The notes beneath the pieces were generated by a model. The model had not been told where the DNA came from. It worked only from the letters and a program-made list of their open reading frames with translations, and did no database searches. From an uncultured Clostridia bacterium (lineage in GTDB: Bacteria; Bacillota; Clostridia; Christensenellales; UBA1242), in NCBI GenBank assembly GCA_934756675.1, contig CAKVLG010000001.1, positions 1-64,000 on the forward strand: a stretch of 64,000 nt of DNA, read 5' to 3'. The position numbers and the translations under genes are program-made. Shown here piece after piece: positions 1 to 7,539 of the stretch. Every line of letters begins with the position of its first letter. Position 1 is the stretch's first letter.

Positions 1-364
1 CCCCACTGCTGCCTCCCGTAGGAGTCTGGACCGTATCTCAGTTCCAATGTGGCCGATCACCCTCTCAGGTCGGCTACTGATCGTTGCCTTGGTAGTCCGT
101 TACACTACCAACTAGCTAATCAGACGCGAGCTCATCCTATACCAGTAAACCCTTTCACCCCTTCGCGATGCCGCGTTGTGGTCATATTCGGTATTAGCAG
201 CTGTTTCCAACTGTTATCCCGATGTATAGGGCAGATTGCTCACGTGTTACTCACCCGTCCGCCGCTAAGTGTTCAAAAGCAAGCTTCCAAACACTCCGCT
301 CGACTTGCATGTGTTAAGCACGCCGCCAGCGTTCGTCCTGAGCCAGAATCAAACTCTTTAGTTT
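1..364 (-). rRNA. rrs: 16S ribosomal RNA, 5' part
   Basis: The reverse strand carries the start of 16S rRNA. The universal 5' segment AGAGTTTGATTCTGGCTCAG is at about 338-357 and the conserved ACTCCTACGGGAGGCAGCAG segment is at about 6-25, corresponding to E. coli positions 8 to about 360. The gene runs off the left edge, so only about the first 360 nt are present. The 5' end is placed seven bases before AGAGTTTG by analogy with E. coli. The start of an rRNA operon is expected, with 23S and 5S outside the window. Confidence 0.97.
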
Positions 365-555
365 AAATCTAACTTAGAACTAACTAAATACTGACGTATT
401 AAAGTTTAGTTTTTTTTCATTACTCAATGTGTATTTCTACACAGAAATTAACAAGAACGTTTAAATCGCAAATTAATCGCGTTCTAAACCTTGTACATTT
501 CAATTATTCACTTGTCAAAGTTCGTTTGTTGCTCCTTTTGGGGTGCAACAGTCAT

Positions 556-584
556 ATAATACTACAAGCCAAACACAATGTCAA
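556..584 (-). promoter_or_regulatory. rRNA operon promoter
   Basis: On the reverse strand TTGACA (579-584) and TATTAT (556-561) are separated by exactly 17 bp. An A/T-only run lies immediately upstream of the -35 and resembles an UP element. The predicted start near 549 gives a leader of about 185 nt before mature 16S. The interval 366-747 otherwise holds only this leader and the proS terminator; I see no gene in it. Confidence 0.85.
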
Positions 585-696
585 CACTTTTTTTTAAAAA
601 TTTTTATTTTTTTTAAAATCCAGCATTTTCGTGTTCTAATTTCCTGTAGCGTGTTATAATATACCCCATTTTTTTTGAATATGCAACAACTTTTTT

Positions 697-729
697 AAAA
701 AAAACTGCAAAAATTTGCAGTTTTTTCAT
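697..729 (-). terminator. Terminator after proS
   Basis: AAACTGCAAA / TTTGCAGTTT hairpin with T-runs on both sides, 20 bp beyond the proS stop codon. It separates the aminoacyl-tRNA synthetase operon from the rRNA promoter. Confidence 0.8.
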
Positions 730-747
730 TTTTCGTAATTTTTCCAC

Positions 748-2445
748 TTATTTAAGTGTTTTTATAAGATTTTGAACAGTTGATTCGATATCTTTTATAT
801 CAATTTCTTTGTTCTCGCCAGTTGCTCTTATTTCAAGCTCAACCTTGCCGTTTGCTAAACCTCTACCAACAACTATGCGCATTGGCACGCCAATCAATTC
901 ATAGTCATTGAACTTAACGCCCACGCGTTCATTTCTATCATCATAGAGAACAGGTATGCCTAAGTTCTCTAATCTATTATATAGGTCTTCTGCAAAATCA
1001 ACCTGTTCTTGCTTCTTTGTGTCTACCACAATTAAGTCGACTTTGAATGGTGCAACTGCCATAGGCAAAATTATGCCCTTTTCGTCATGGTGTTGATCGA
1101 TGATGCTAGATACAATTCTTTCTAGTCCCATACCATAGCAACCCATTTCCATAATTTTATCTTTGCCATCTTTATCAACAAATGTAGCATTGAATGCTTT
1201 TGTGTATTTATCGCCAAGAGCAAATATATGACCAAGTTCATTACCTTGGCAAACATGAATTTTGCCGCCGCATACTGGACATGTATCTGTGTTATCGGCA
1301 AATCTAATATCCTGCCATTCACACTTAAAGTCGCTTGCGCCAACATCAATTAAATGCGTGTCTGCTTCGTTTGCGCCGACTACAAATTTTTCCATACCTT
1401 TAATTTCATAGTCGCCGATAATTCTAACATCGTGTAAATCACCAATTGGACCAACAAATCCAAGCACACTGCCAATTTTTTTTATTTCTTTTTCAGTTGC
1501 GAGTTCAACATTTGTACCCATAATCTTAGCGAGCTTTGTTTCGTTAACTTCCCTATCGCCACGGACAAGTGCCATAACAATTTGCCCACCAGCGTTATAT
1601 ACCATGCTCTTAACAAATCTTGTTGCGTCCATGCCCAAAAATTTCATAAGGTCAGCTATTGAACTTGTTTTTGGTGTAATCACCTTTTTATATTGACCTT
1701 TAAATTTTGTATCGATGGTATATTTATCTTTGCAAGGTACAGTTTCGAGATTTGCGCCATAGCCACAATCGTCACAGAATGCAATATCTGCTTCACCTTC
1801 GTTAGAAACCGCCATAAATTCGTGACAATACGAGCCACCCATAACGCCGCCATCTGCAACAACAGGAACAACTTTAAGCCCAAGTTTTTCATATACTTCT
1901 AAATACACTTCACGCATTCTTTTATAATATACGTCAAGGTCTTCTTTGTTTGCATGGAAACTATATGCATCTTTCATTGTGAACTCGCGCGCACGGTTAA
2001 CACCATTTCTAGGGCGAATTTCATCTCTGTGTTTTTGTTGAATTTGATAAATGCTAAATGGTAAATCGTTGTAACTTTTTACATAGTTATCAGCAACAAT
2101 TGTAGCATACTCTTCATTTGTAGGACTAATAGCGTAAGCATCGCCATTGCGGTCTACGAGCGAAAACATTTCTTTACCAAAAGCTGTCCAACGGTTAGAT
2201 TTTTCTAGTACATCTTTTGATACCAAGATTGGAAACTTCATTTCGTTGCAATCAGCTTTTTCCATACCACGTCTAATTGTGTAATTGACTTTTCTTAATA
2301 TCATATTAAAATACGGCATATAGAAAAACAGCCCCGAAGAAACTTTTTTAATCATTCCGCTTTTAAGCATATATTTCATTGCCATAGTGTCTGCATCTGC
2401 AGGCCACTCTTTCATTGTTGGCATAAAAAACTTACTGTATCTCAT
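748..2445 (-). CDS. proS: Prolyl-tRNA synthetase
   Basis: Charges tRNA-Pro with proline in the cytoplasm. The 565-aa length and layout fit the bacterial-type ProRS: an N-terminal class II catalytic core, the middle editing (INS) insertion at about residues 230-390, and a C-terminal anticodon-binding domain with the typical VLYDDRNERVGVKF stretch near 500. Class II motif 2 is seen around RDEIRPRNGVNRAREFTMKD. The start codon follows AAGGAG. It is the last gene of the leftward run TM2 protein - mnmA - trpS - proS. The 59-bp gap from trpS is T-rich and could hold a separate promoter, but co-transcription is simplest. Confidence 0.97.
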   Translation of the reverse strand: MRYSKFFMPTMKEWPADADTMAMKYMLKSGMIKKVSSGLFFYMPYFNMILRKVNYTIRRGMEKADCNEMKFPILVSKDVLEKSNRWTAFGKEMFSLVDRNGDAYAISPTNEEYATIVADNYVKSYNDLPFSIYQIQQKHRDEIRPRNGVNRAREFTMKDAYSFHANKEDLDVYYKRMREVYLEVYEKLGLKVVPVVADGGVMGGSYCHEFMAVSNEGEADIAFCDDCGYGANLETVPCKDKYTIDTKFKGQYKKVITPKTSSIADLMKFLGMDATRFVKSMVYNAGGQIVMALVRGDREVNETKLAKIMGTNVELATEKEIKKIGSVLGFVGPIGDLHDVRIIGDYEIKGMEKFVVGANEADTHLIDVGASDFKCEWQDIRFADNTDTCPVCGGKIHVCQGNELGHIFALGDKYTKAFNATFVDKDGKDKIMEMGCYGMGLERIVSSIIDQHHDEKGIILPMAVAPFKVDLIVVDTKKQEQVDFAEDLYNRLENLGIPVLYDDRNERVGVKFNDYELIGVPMRIVVGRGLANGKVELEIRATGENKEIDIKDIESTVQNLIKTLK

Positions 2446-2504
2446 TTTTATCTCCTTTTGTTTTTCTATTATATATATCTTTTTATTTTATTGCAATAGT
2501 AAAA

Positions 2505-3497
2505 TTAATCTAAACCGATATTTTTTCTTGCTCTTACAATTGTTTCACGTGCGATTTGCCTTACGCGATTGCTACCTTCTTCAATCTTTTTTTCAACTTG
2601 GTCATAATGTTCCATGTAATAATTGAACTTGTCACGAATTGGGGCAATTGTGCGATTTGCGACTTCAAAAAGAGCTTTTTTCGCATCTGCCCAAGAGATG
2701 CCTTTTGAATACAATTCTCGCATTACTTCAACTTCTTCTTTTGTTGCAAATAGCTTGTATAAGTCGAAAACGGCACAATTTGTAGGCTTTGGCTCGGTTG
2801 GAAGAGAACTGTCGGTCACAATGCTAGATATAAGCTTTTTTAATTTATTTTCTTCGCAAAAAAGAGGAATTGTGTTGTTATAACTCTTACTCATCTTTCT
2901 GCCATCAAGCCCAGTGATTGTGGCAACTTCTTCTGTGATTTTTTCTTGTGGAATTACAAAAGTGTTTCCGTATGTTTTGTTGAAAGCTTTTGCTATATCG
3001 CGTGCCATTTCAACATGTTGTTTTTGATCAAGACCAACTGGAACATATTTTGAATTAATTAACAAAATATCCGCAGCCATTAGAATTGGATAGTTATATA
3101 GCCCCATATTAACATTGTTATCGGGGTCATCGCCAACTAAAATATTTTTTTCAACTATAGCTTTGTATGCATGTGCTCTATTCATAAGTCCCTTACTTGT
3201 AACATTACACAATAGCCAGTTGAGTTCGGTAACTTCTGGCACTAAGCTTTGTTTATAAAAAACTATGCGGTCAATATCTAGCCCGCAAGCAAGCCAAGTA
3301 CATGCCAAAATTTTTGTATTCTCTTTTAAGAGCTTTGGATCTTTAATAAAGTTTAGAGCATGATAATCTGCAATAAAGTAATAATTATCATATTCTTCGT
3401 TTTTTGACATTTCAATTGCTGGTTTAATTGCACCAAAATAGTTTCCTATATGCGGAATACCAGTTGGCTTTATACCCGTCATTACTACTTGTTTCAT
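2505..3497 (-). CDS. trpS: Tryptophanyl-tRNA synthetase
   Basis: Charges tRNA-Trp. A class I synthetase of 330 aa, normal for TrpRS. The HIGH-type motif PHIGN lies near residue 15 and the KMSKS loop (GRKMSKSYNN) near residue 200. The family stretch GLDQKQHVEMARDIA is present. An AGGAG site precedes the start, and the gap from the mnmA stop is 2 bp, so translation is probably coupled. No T-box leader is visible before it. Confidence 0.97.
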   Translation of the reverse strand: MKQVVMTGIKPTGIPHIGNYFGAIKPAIEMSKNEEYDNYYFIADYHALNFIKDPKLLKENTKILACTWLACGLDIDRIVFYKQSLVPEVTELNWLLCNVTSKGLMNRAHAYKAIVEKNILVGDDPDNNVNMGLYNYPILMAADILLINSKYVPVGLDQKQHVEMARDIAKAFNKTYGNTFVIPQEKITEEVATITGLDGRKMSKSYNNTIPLFCEENKLKKLISSIVTDSSLPTEPKPTNCAVFDLYKLFATKEEVEVMRELYSKGISWADAKKALFEVANRTIAPIRDKFNYYMEHYDQVEKKIEEGSNRVRQIARETIVRARKNIGLD

Positions 3498-3499
3498 TT

Positions 3500-4579
3500 T
3501 TATCTCCTAATTATATCTTTTATTGTTCCACCACCAAGCATATAGCCTTCATTATCATATAATACCACATATTGGCCAGGTGTAACAGCACGCTGTGGAA
3601 TTTTAAATGTGACCTTTACGCCACCATCTACTCTTTCTACAACGCATTCTTGGTCATCTTGTCTATATCTAGTTTTTGCATAACAATTAACTTTGCCACT
3701 CTCGCCAAAGCGCGGCATAAAATTGAAGCCGTCAGTCACTAGCCCGCGTGAAAGTAGCTCTTCACCTTCGCCTTGCGAAACATAAAGAATGCCTTTTTTC
3801 ATGTTTTTATCAACAACATACCAACTTTCGCCATTGCCATCAGACTTTCCACCAATGCCAAGACCTTTGCGTTGCCCAAGCGTAAACTTAGACACACCAT
3901 CGTGCTTGCCAACAATCTTCTTTGTTTTTATGTCGACAATATAACCTTGCTTTTCGGGATAATTTTTACGCATGAAGTCTTTAAATTTAGCCGAACCCAT
4001 AAAGCACACATCGAAACTATCTTTTTTATGTGCAGTTGCAAGCCCGTTCTCTTCTGCAATCTTTCGGACTTCTGGTTTTGTAAGTTCCCCTAGTGGGAAA
4101 AGTGCATGTTTTAATTGTTCTTGTGATAATTGATTTAAAAAATATGTTTGGTCTTTGCTAGCATCTTTCGCCTTTCTAAGCAAGTGCTCGCCATTTATGT
4201 GTTCAATTTTAGCATAATGACCAGTTGCAAAATAATCTGCACCAATCTTTTTCATAAAGTCGATAAATGGTTTAAACTTCACTTCCCTGTTGCAAACAAC
4301 ACAAGGGTTTGGCGTTCTTCCACTAGCATATTCGTTTATAAAATAATCTTTAACTTGCTGCATTTGGCTCGAATAATTTTCGACCACAAACTCTATGCCA
4401 AGTTTTTCGCAAATTGACTTTGCCATCATTCCATCAATTTTTTCTTGCTCAGCGTTTGCGTCAACCATGTGGAGCCCAATGACATTGTAACCAGCTTGTT
4501 TTAAAAGAAAGGCAGCTACGGATGAATCTACGCCGCCACTCATAGCTACAACAACTGTCTTGTTATTTTTGCTTTGCAT
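3500..4579 (-). CDS. mnmA: tRNA-specific 2-thiouridylase MnmA
   Basis: Introduces sulfur at C2 of the wobble uridine in tRNA-Lys, tRNA-Glu and tRNA-Gln, using a persulfide relay and ATP. Visible features are the PP-loop SGGVDSS at residues 14-20, the catalytic cysteine pair Cys93/Cys96 (NPCVVC) and the second catalytic Cys192 (DVCFMG). Length 359 aa is typical. The start overlaps the end of the TM2/zinc-ribbon gene by 17 bp, implying translational coupling. The partner cysteine desulfurase is not in the window. Confidence 0.97.
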   Translation of the reverse strand: MQSKNNKTVVVAMSGGVDSSVAAFLLKQAGYNVIGLHMVDANAEQEKIDGMMAKSICEKLGIEFVVENYSSQMQQVKDYFINEYASGRTPNPCVVCNREVKFKPFIDFMKKIGADYFATGHYAKIEHINGEHLLRKAKDASKDQTYFLNQLSQEQLKHALFPLGELTKPEVRKIAEENGLATAHKKDSFDVCFMGSAKFKDFMRKNYPEKQGYIVDIKTKKIVGKHDGVSKFTLGQRKGLGIGGKSDGNGESWYVVDKNMKKGILYVSQGEGEELLSRGLVTDGFNFMPRFGESGKVNCYAKTRYRQDDQECVVERVDGGVKVTFKIPQRAVTPGQYVVLYDNEGYMLGGGTIKDIIRR

Positions 4580-5534
4580 TTAATTTTGCTTCCTTTTTTG
4601 CAAGTTTCTTTCTTTGTTTTTCTAAGATCTTGTCTTGCTCTTTCTTTATTTTGTCGATTTGTAAATAGCGTTTAGAAATCTTGTAACGTGTTTCAACATT
4701 AAGTTTGGCAATAAATGCTTCCTTGCTTATACGATATTTGTATTTGTCAAACAGAATAGTAAAGAAATCGGTTACCCACAAATAGAATGCTACTAAACCA
4801 AAACCGCCACCAAAAAATGTTGCAACAGGAGCAAGTGCTGGCACCGTTACAAAAATCGATGCTAAAATAATACTAACAGCATTAACTGTTCCTTTGATGT
4901 AGTTTTTTGCATAAAAGTCGTGAATACCACACCAACCAAGAAGAAGAGCCAAAATCGACATTGTTACTTTGTTAACGAAAACAGGTTTTGTGCGCGCTGC
5001 CTTGTTAACTTCTTTCATAATCTTTCTTCGGGCTAGATGGCGATCCGCCCATTTGTATATCTCCCACCACTTAATTTTTTCTGGTTTAAATTCCCCACGC
5101 TCTTTTTTTGAACTGTAGGAAGAATTGTCAAGAAATGTCACATCACTTGTGTCAATGTTATAACTGCCATCGGCATCAACGGTAAACTGCGGAACTTCTT
5201 TTGCCTTAGGTTTGTGCTTATGGCGTTTTGCCTTTTTTTCTTCTGGCTTTGACTCTTCCGTTACGTCACTTTCTTGATCAACTGGCTCATTGCCCGTTTT
5301 TTCACTTTCTGGTTTTTTCTCATCAGAAATAGCAGATGCGTCTTTCTCTACATCTGATTTAATCGTGTCTAATTCTTGTTTTGGCTCAGCTTGCAACTTG
5401 CTAGTTTCTTTAGCTAGTTTTTCCTTTTCTTGCTCATACTCATATTCTGCAATATCAGTACCACAATTAGGGCATACTTCTACATTCTTTTTAAGAATAG
5501 CCATACAACGTGGACAAAATTTTCTTCCTAACAT
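4563..5534 (-). CDS. Zinc-ribbon and TM2-domain membrane protein
   Basis: Unknown function. The N-terminus has a four-cysteine zinc ribbon (CPRC...CPNC, about residues 8-24). A charged, Glu/Lys-rich linker of about 150 residues follows and is probably disordered. A TM2 domain lies at about 185-270, with two hydrophobic helices around the typical LLGWCGIHDFYAKNY signature. The tail is Lys-rich and probably helical. The family is widespread in Firmicutes without a firm role. It heads the mnmA-trpS-proS operon and overlaps mnmA by 17 bp. The start at 5534 is supported by GGAGAA at normal spacing. Confidence 0.85.
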   Translation of the reverse strand: MLGRKFCPRCMAILKKNVEVCPNCGTDIAEYEYEQEKEKLAKETSKLQAEPKQELDTIKSDVEKDASAISDEKKPESEKTGNEPVDQESDVTEESKPEEKKAKRHKHKPKAKEVPQFTVDADGSYNIDTSDVTFLDNSSYSSKKERGEFKPEKIKWWEIYKWADRHLARRKIMKEVNKAARTKPVFVNKVTMSILALLLGWCGIHDFYAKNYIKGTVNAVSIILASIFVTVPALAPVATFFGGGFGLVAFYLWVTDFFTILFDKYKYRISKEAFIAKLNVETRYKISKRYLQIDKIKKEQDKILEKQRKKLAKKEAKLNAKQK

Positions 5535-5551
5535 AAATGTTCTCCGAGTTT

Positions 5552-5580
5552 AGTGTAACACAATTATCTAAACTTTGTAA
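5552..5580 (-). promoter_or_regulatory. Promoter of the TM2-mnmA-trpS-proS operon
   Basis: Reverse strand TTACAA (5575-5580), 17-bp spacer, TACACT (5552-5557), about 18 bp before the start codon of the first gene. Confidence 0.55.
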
Positions 5581-5661
5581 ACTTTTGCAAAACAATTTTG
5601 AACAAAATGTGCCATAACAACACACTTTTTTATTTTTTATCAATATTTTTACGAAAAATTG

Positions 5662-5690
5662 TAGACAAATAACAAAAAATCAGGTATGAT
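5662..5690 (+). promoter_or_regulatory. Promoter of a small RNA candidate
   Basis: TAGACA (5662-5667), 17-bp spacer, TATGAT (5685-5690). It faces rightwards, where no reading frame follows but an intrinsic terminator does. Confidence 0.55.
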
Positions 5691-5696
5691 AAGACA

Positions 5697-5757
5697 GTAA
5701 CGATTTGGTTACAAATTTTAAAGGCTTAATTCTCTCCCCGAATTAAGTCTTTTTTTT
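5697..5757 (+). ncRNA. Candidate small RNA of about 60 nt
   Basis: Begins at the predicted start of the promoter above and ends in an intrinsic terminator. Two hairpins are visible: GTAAC/GTTAC at 5697-5712, and a 10-bp stem GGCTTAATTC/GAATTAAGTC followed by eight T residues, ending near 5757. There is no start codon with a ribosome site inside it. It lies alone between divergent parts of the genome. I do not recognise a family. It could also be a leader whose target gene has been lost. Confidence 0.5.
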
Positions 5758-5928
5758 GTGCCTAGTTTTTTGTTTATTTTACTACATAACTTATACACCA
5801 TTTTCATATCCTCTTTCCTCGTATTGATCAACATTCATTTTGATTACCCAGCTTTGTCATTTTGTACGGAATGAATATGTGATAACTTCAAATATTGCAC
5901 TGTAGTAGCTGTCGGGTACACAGTTCCC

Positions 5929-6214
5929 GTCATTTTGAGCAGAGCAACATAAACCTTCAATTACCCCCACTCCGTCATTTTGAGCAAGGCGTCATTTGGG
6001 GTCCCCGAAAAGTTTTTAGCATAAAACTTTATGGGGAAAGGAAAAACCGCGGCTTAGATGAACGTTTAGTAAGAAAAGTGATTACATTACCCGCGTGTTT
6101 TGACGCAAAATCTACTTCATACTTTTCACATTACATAAATAATTGCCGCTTTATTTTCAGAACTATTAGTACAAAGGGGATCTTTCGACTCCATTTCATT
6201 CCGCTCAAGATGAC
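5929..6214. repeat. Degenerate dispersed repeats
   Basis: GTCATTTTGAGC occurs at 5929-5940 and 5974-5985, and in inverted form with one mismatch (GCTCAAGATGAC) at 6203-6214, next to GGGATCTTTCGACTCC. This resembles the common intergenic repeats with the core TTCGACT...GCTCAGGATGAC known from many bacterial genomes. The rest of 5760-6300 shows no plausible gene and looks like decayed repeat DNA. Confidence 0.5.
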
Positions 6215-6303
6215 ATGCTACTAGAAACGAAAAAGCGACTTAACACCAACCGCTGCGAAGATTTTTCTTTAAGGCTCAAATTTTGGTAAATTGCAAAGAA
6301 AAT

Positions 6304-6358
6304 AAAAAAAGTCACGCAGGAGTTTACTTGAGCGTAAATGACTGTGTGACTTATTTTT
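6304..6358 (-). terminator. Terminator after gapA
   Basis: Long imperfect hairpin (AAGTCACGCAGGAGTTTAC paired with GTAAATGACTGTGTGACTT) followed on the reverse strand by a T-rich tract, about 50 bp beyond the gapA stop. Confidence 0.7.
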
Positions 6359-6410
6359 AATTTTCTACAGCAAGTTGCTGAAATCTGAGCCTTAAGCTGA
6401 AATTTGAGTC

Positions 6411-7421
6411 TTAAAGGGCTGTGTGTTCAATCAAATCTAACACCTTACAACTATACCCCCACTCGTTATCATACCATGCAACGAGTTTAACAAATGTTGG
6501 GTTTAACATTATGCCGGCGCTTGCATCGAATACAGATGTACAAACTTCGCCAACCATATCTGACGAAACGACAGCATCTTCGGTATAACCAATAATGCCT
6601 TTATATTTCTTAGAAACTGCTGCCTTTTTCATAACGGTTTTAATTTCTTCGTAAGTAGTTGGTTTTTTAAGTCTGCATGTTAAATCAACAACCGAAACAT
6701 CTGCTGTTGGAACTCTAAATGACATACCTGTAAGTTTGCCTTTGAGTTCTGGAATAACTTCCCCTACCATTTTTGCAGCACCAGTTGATGAAGGAATAAT
6801 GTTGCAAAGAGCAGATCTACCACCGCGCCAGTCTTTTTTGCTTGAACCATCGACTGTCAATTGTGTTGCTGTTGTAGCATGAACGGTAGTCATAAGACCT
6901 TCTTCGATACCAAAATTATCGTTAATAACTTTTGCAAGTGGAGCTAAACAGTTTGTTGTGCAGCTGGCATTAGAAATGATGTTCATACCCTTTTGATATT
7001 TATCTTCGTTAACACCCATAACAAATACAGGAACGCCGTCTTTACCAGGAGCGGTAATAACAACGCGTTTTGCACCGCCTTTTAAGTGCCTTGCAGCATC
7101 TTCCATTTTTGTGAACTTACCAGTCGCTTCGGCAATTACTTCTGCACCACAACTTTTCCAATCGATGTTTTCTGGAGCCATTTCTGTGAAAAATCTAATT
7201 TTATTGCCGTTAACAACAATATAATTTCCTTCAACTTTGACGTCTGCATCGAAATAGCCGTGTACACTATCGTATTTAAGCATATATGCAGCATAGTTTA
7301 TATCCAAAAATGGATCATTGATACCAACTATTTGAATATTTTTGTTGTTCAAGATAGAAGCGCGGAGCAATAAGCTACCAATTCTACCAAAACCATTAAT
7401 ACCTACTTTTACTTTTGCCAT
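6411..7421 (-). CDS. gapA: Glyceraldehyde-3-phosphate dehydrogenase
   Basis: Glycolytic, NAD-dependent type I GAPDH, 336 aa, full length. The N-terminal Rossmann motif is GINGFGRIG at residues 7-15. The catalytic cysteine is in NASCTTNCLAP, near residue 153. The C-terminal WYDNEWGYS signature is intact. The gene is alone: it has its own terminator and lies after the terminator of the secretion operon. A possible promoter on the reverse strand is TTGCTA-17-TAAACT in 7,440-7,490. Other glycolytic genes are not adjacent. Confidence 0.98.
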   Translation of the reverse strand: MAKVKVGINGFGRIGSLLLRASILNNKNIQIVGINDPFLDINYAAYMLKYDSVHGYFDADVKVEGNYIVVNGNKIRFFTEMAPENIDWKSCGAEVIAEATGKFTKMEDAARHLKGGAKRVVITAPGKDGVPVFVMGVNEDKYQKGMNIISNASCTTNCLAPLAKVINDNFGIEEGLMTTVHATTATQLTVDGSSKKDWRGGRSALCNIIPSSTGAAKMVGEVIPELKGKLTGMSFRVPTADVSVVDLTCRLKKPTTYEEIKTVMKKAAVSKKYKGIIGYTEDAVVSSDMVGEVCTSVFDASAGIMLNPTFVKLVAWYDNEWGYSCKVLDLIEHTAL

Positions 7422-7507
7422 AATTTTCTCCTTTTATATATTTATTAGTTTAAACTATTCCCAAATTTTTAGCAATTAAAATGAACAACTTGCCAAAATT
7501 TGCCAGC

Positions 7508-7536
7508 AAAAAAGAGCACCGTAAAGTGCTCTTTTT
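7508..7536 (-). terminator. Terminator of the secretion operon
   Basis: AAAAAGAGCAC/GTGCTCTTTTT hairpin with a T-run, just after the stop codon at 7540. It marks the left end of the operon running from about 25,970. Confidence 0.85.
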
Positions 7537-7539
7537 GTA

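Noticed and set aside
49..366. 105-aa reading frame at the left edge
   Set aside because: It lies in the 16S rRNA gene on the opposite strand.
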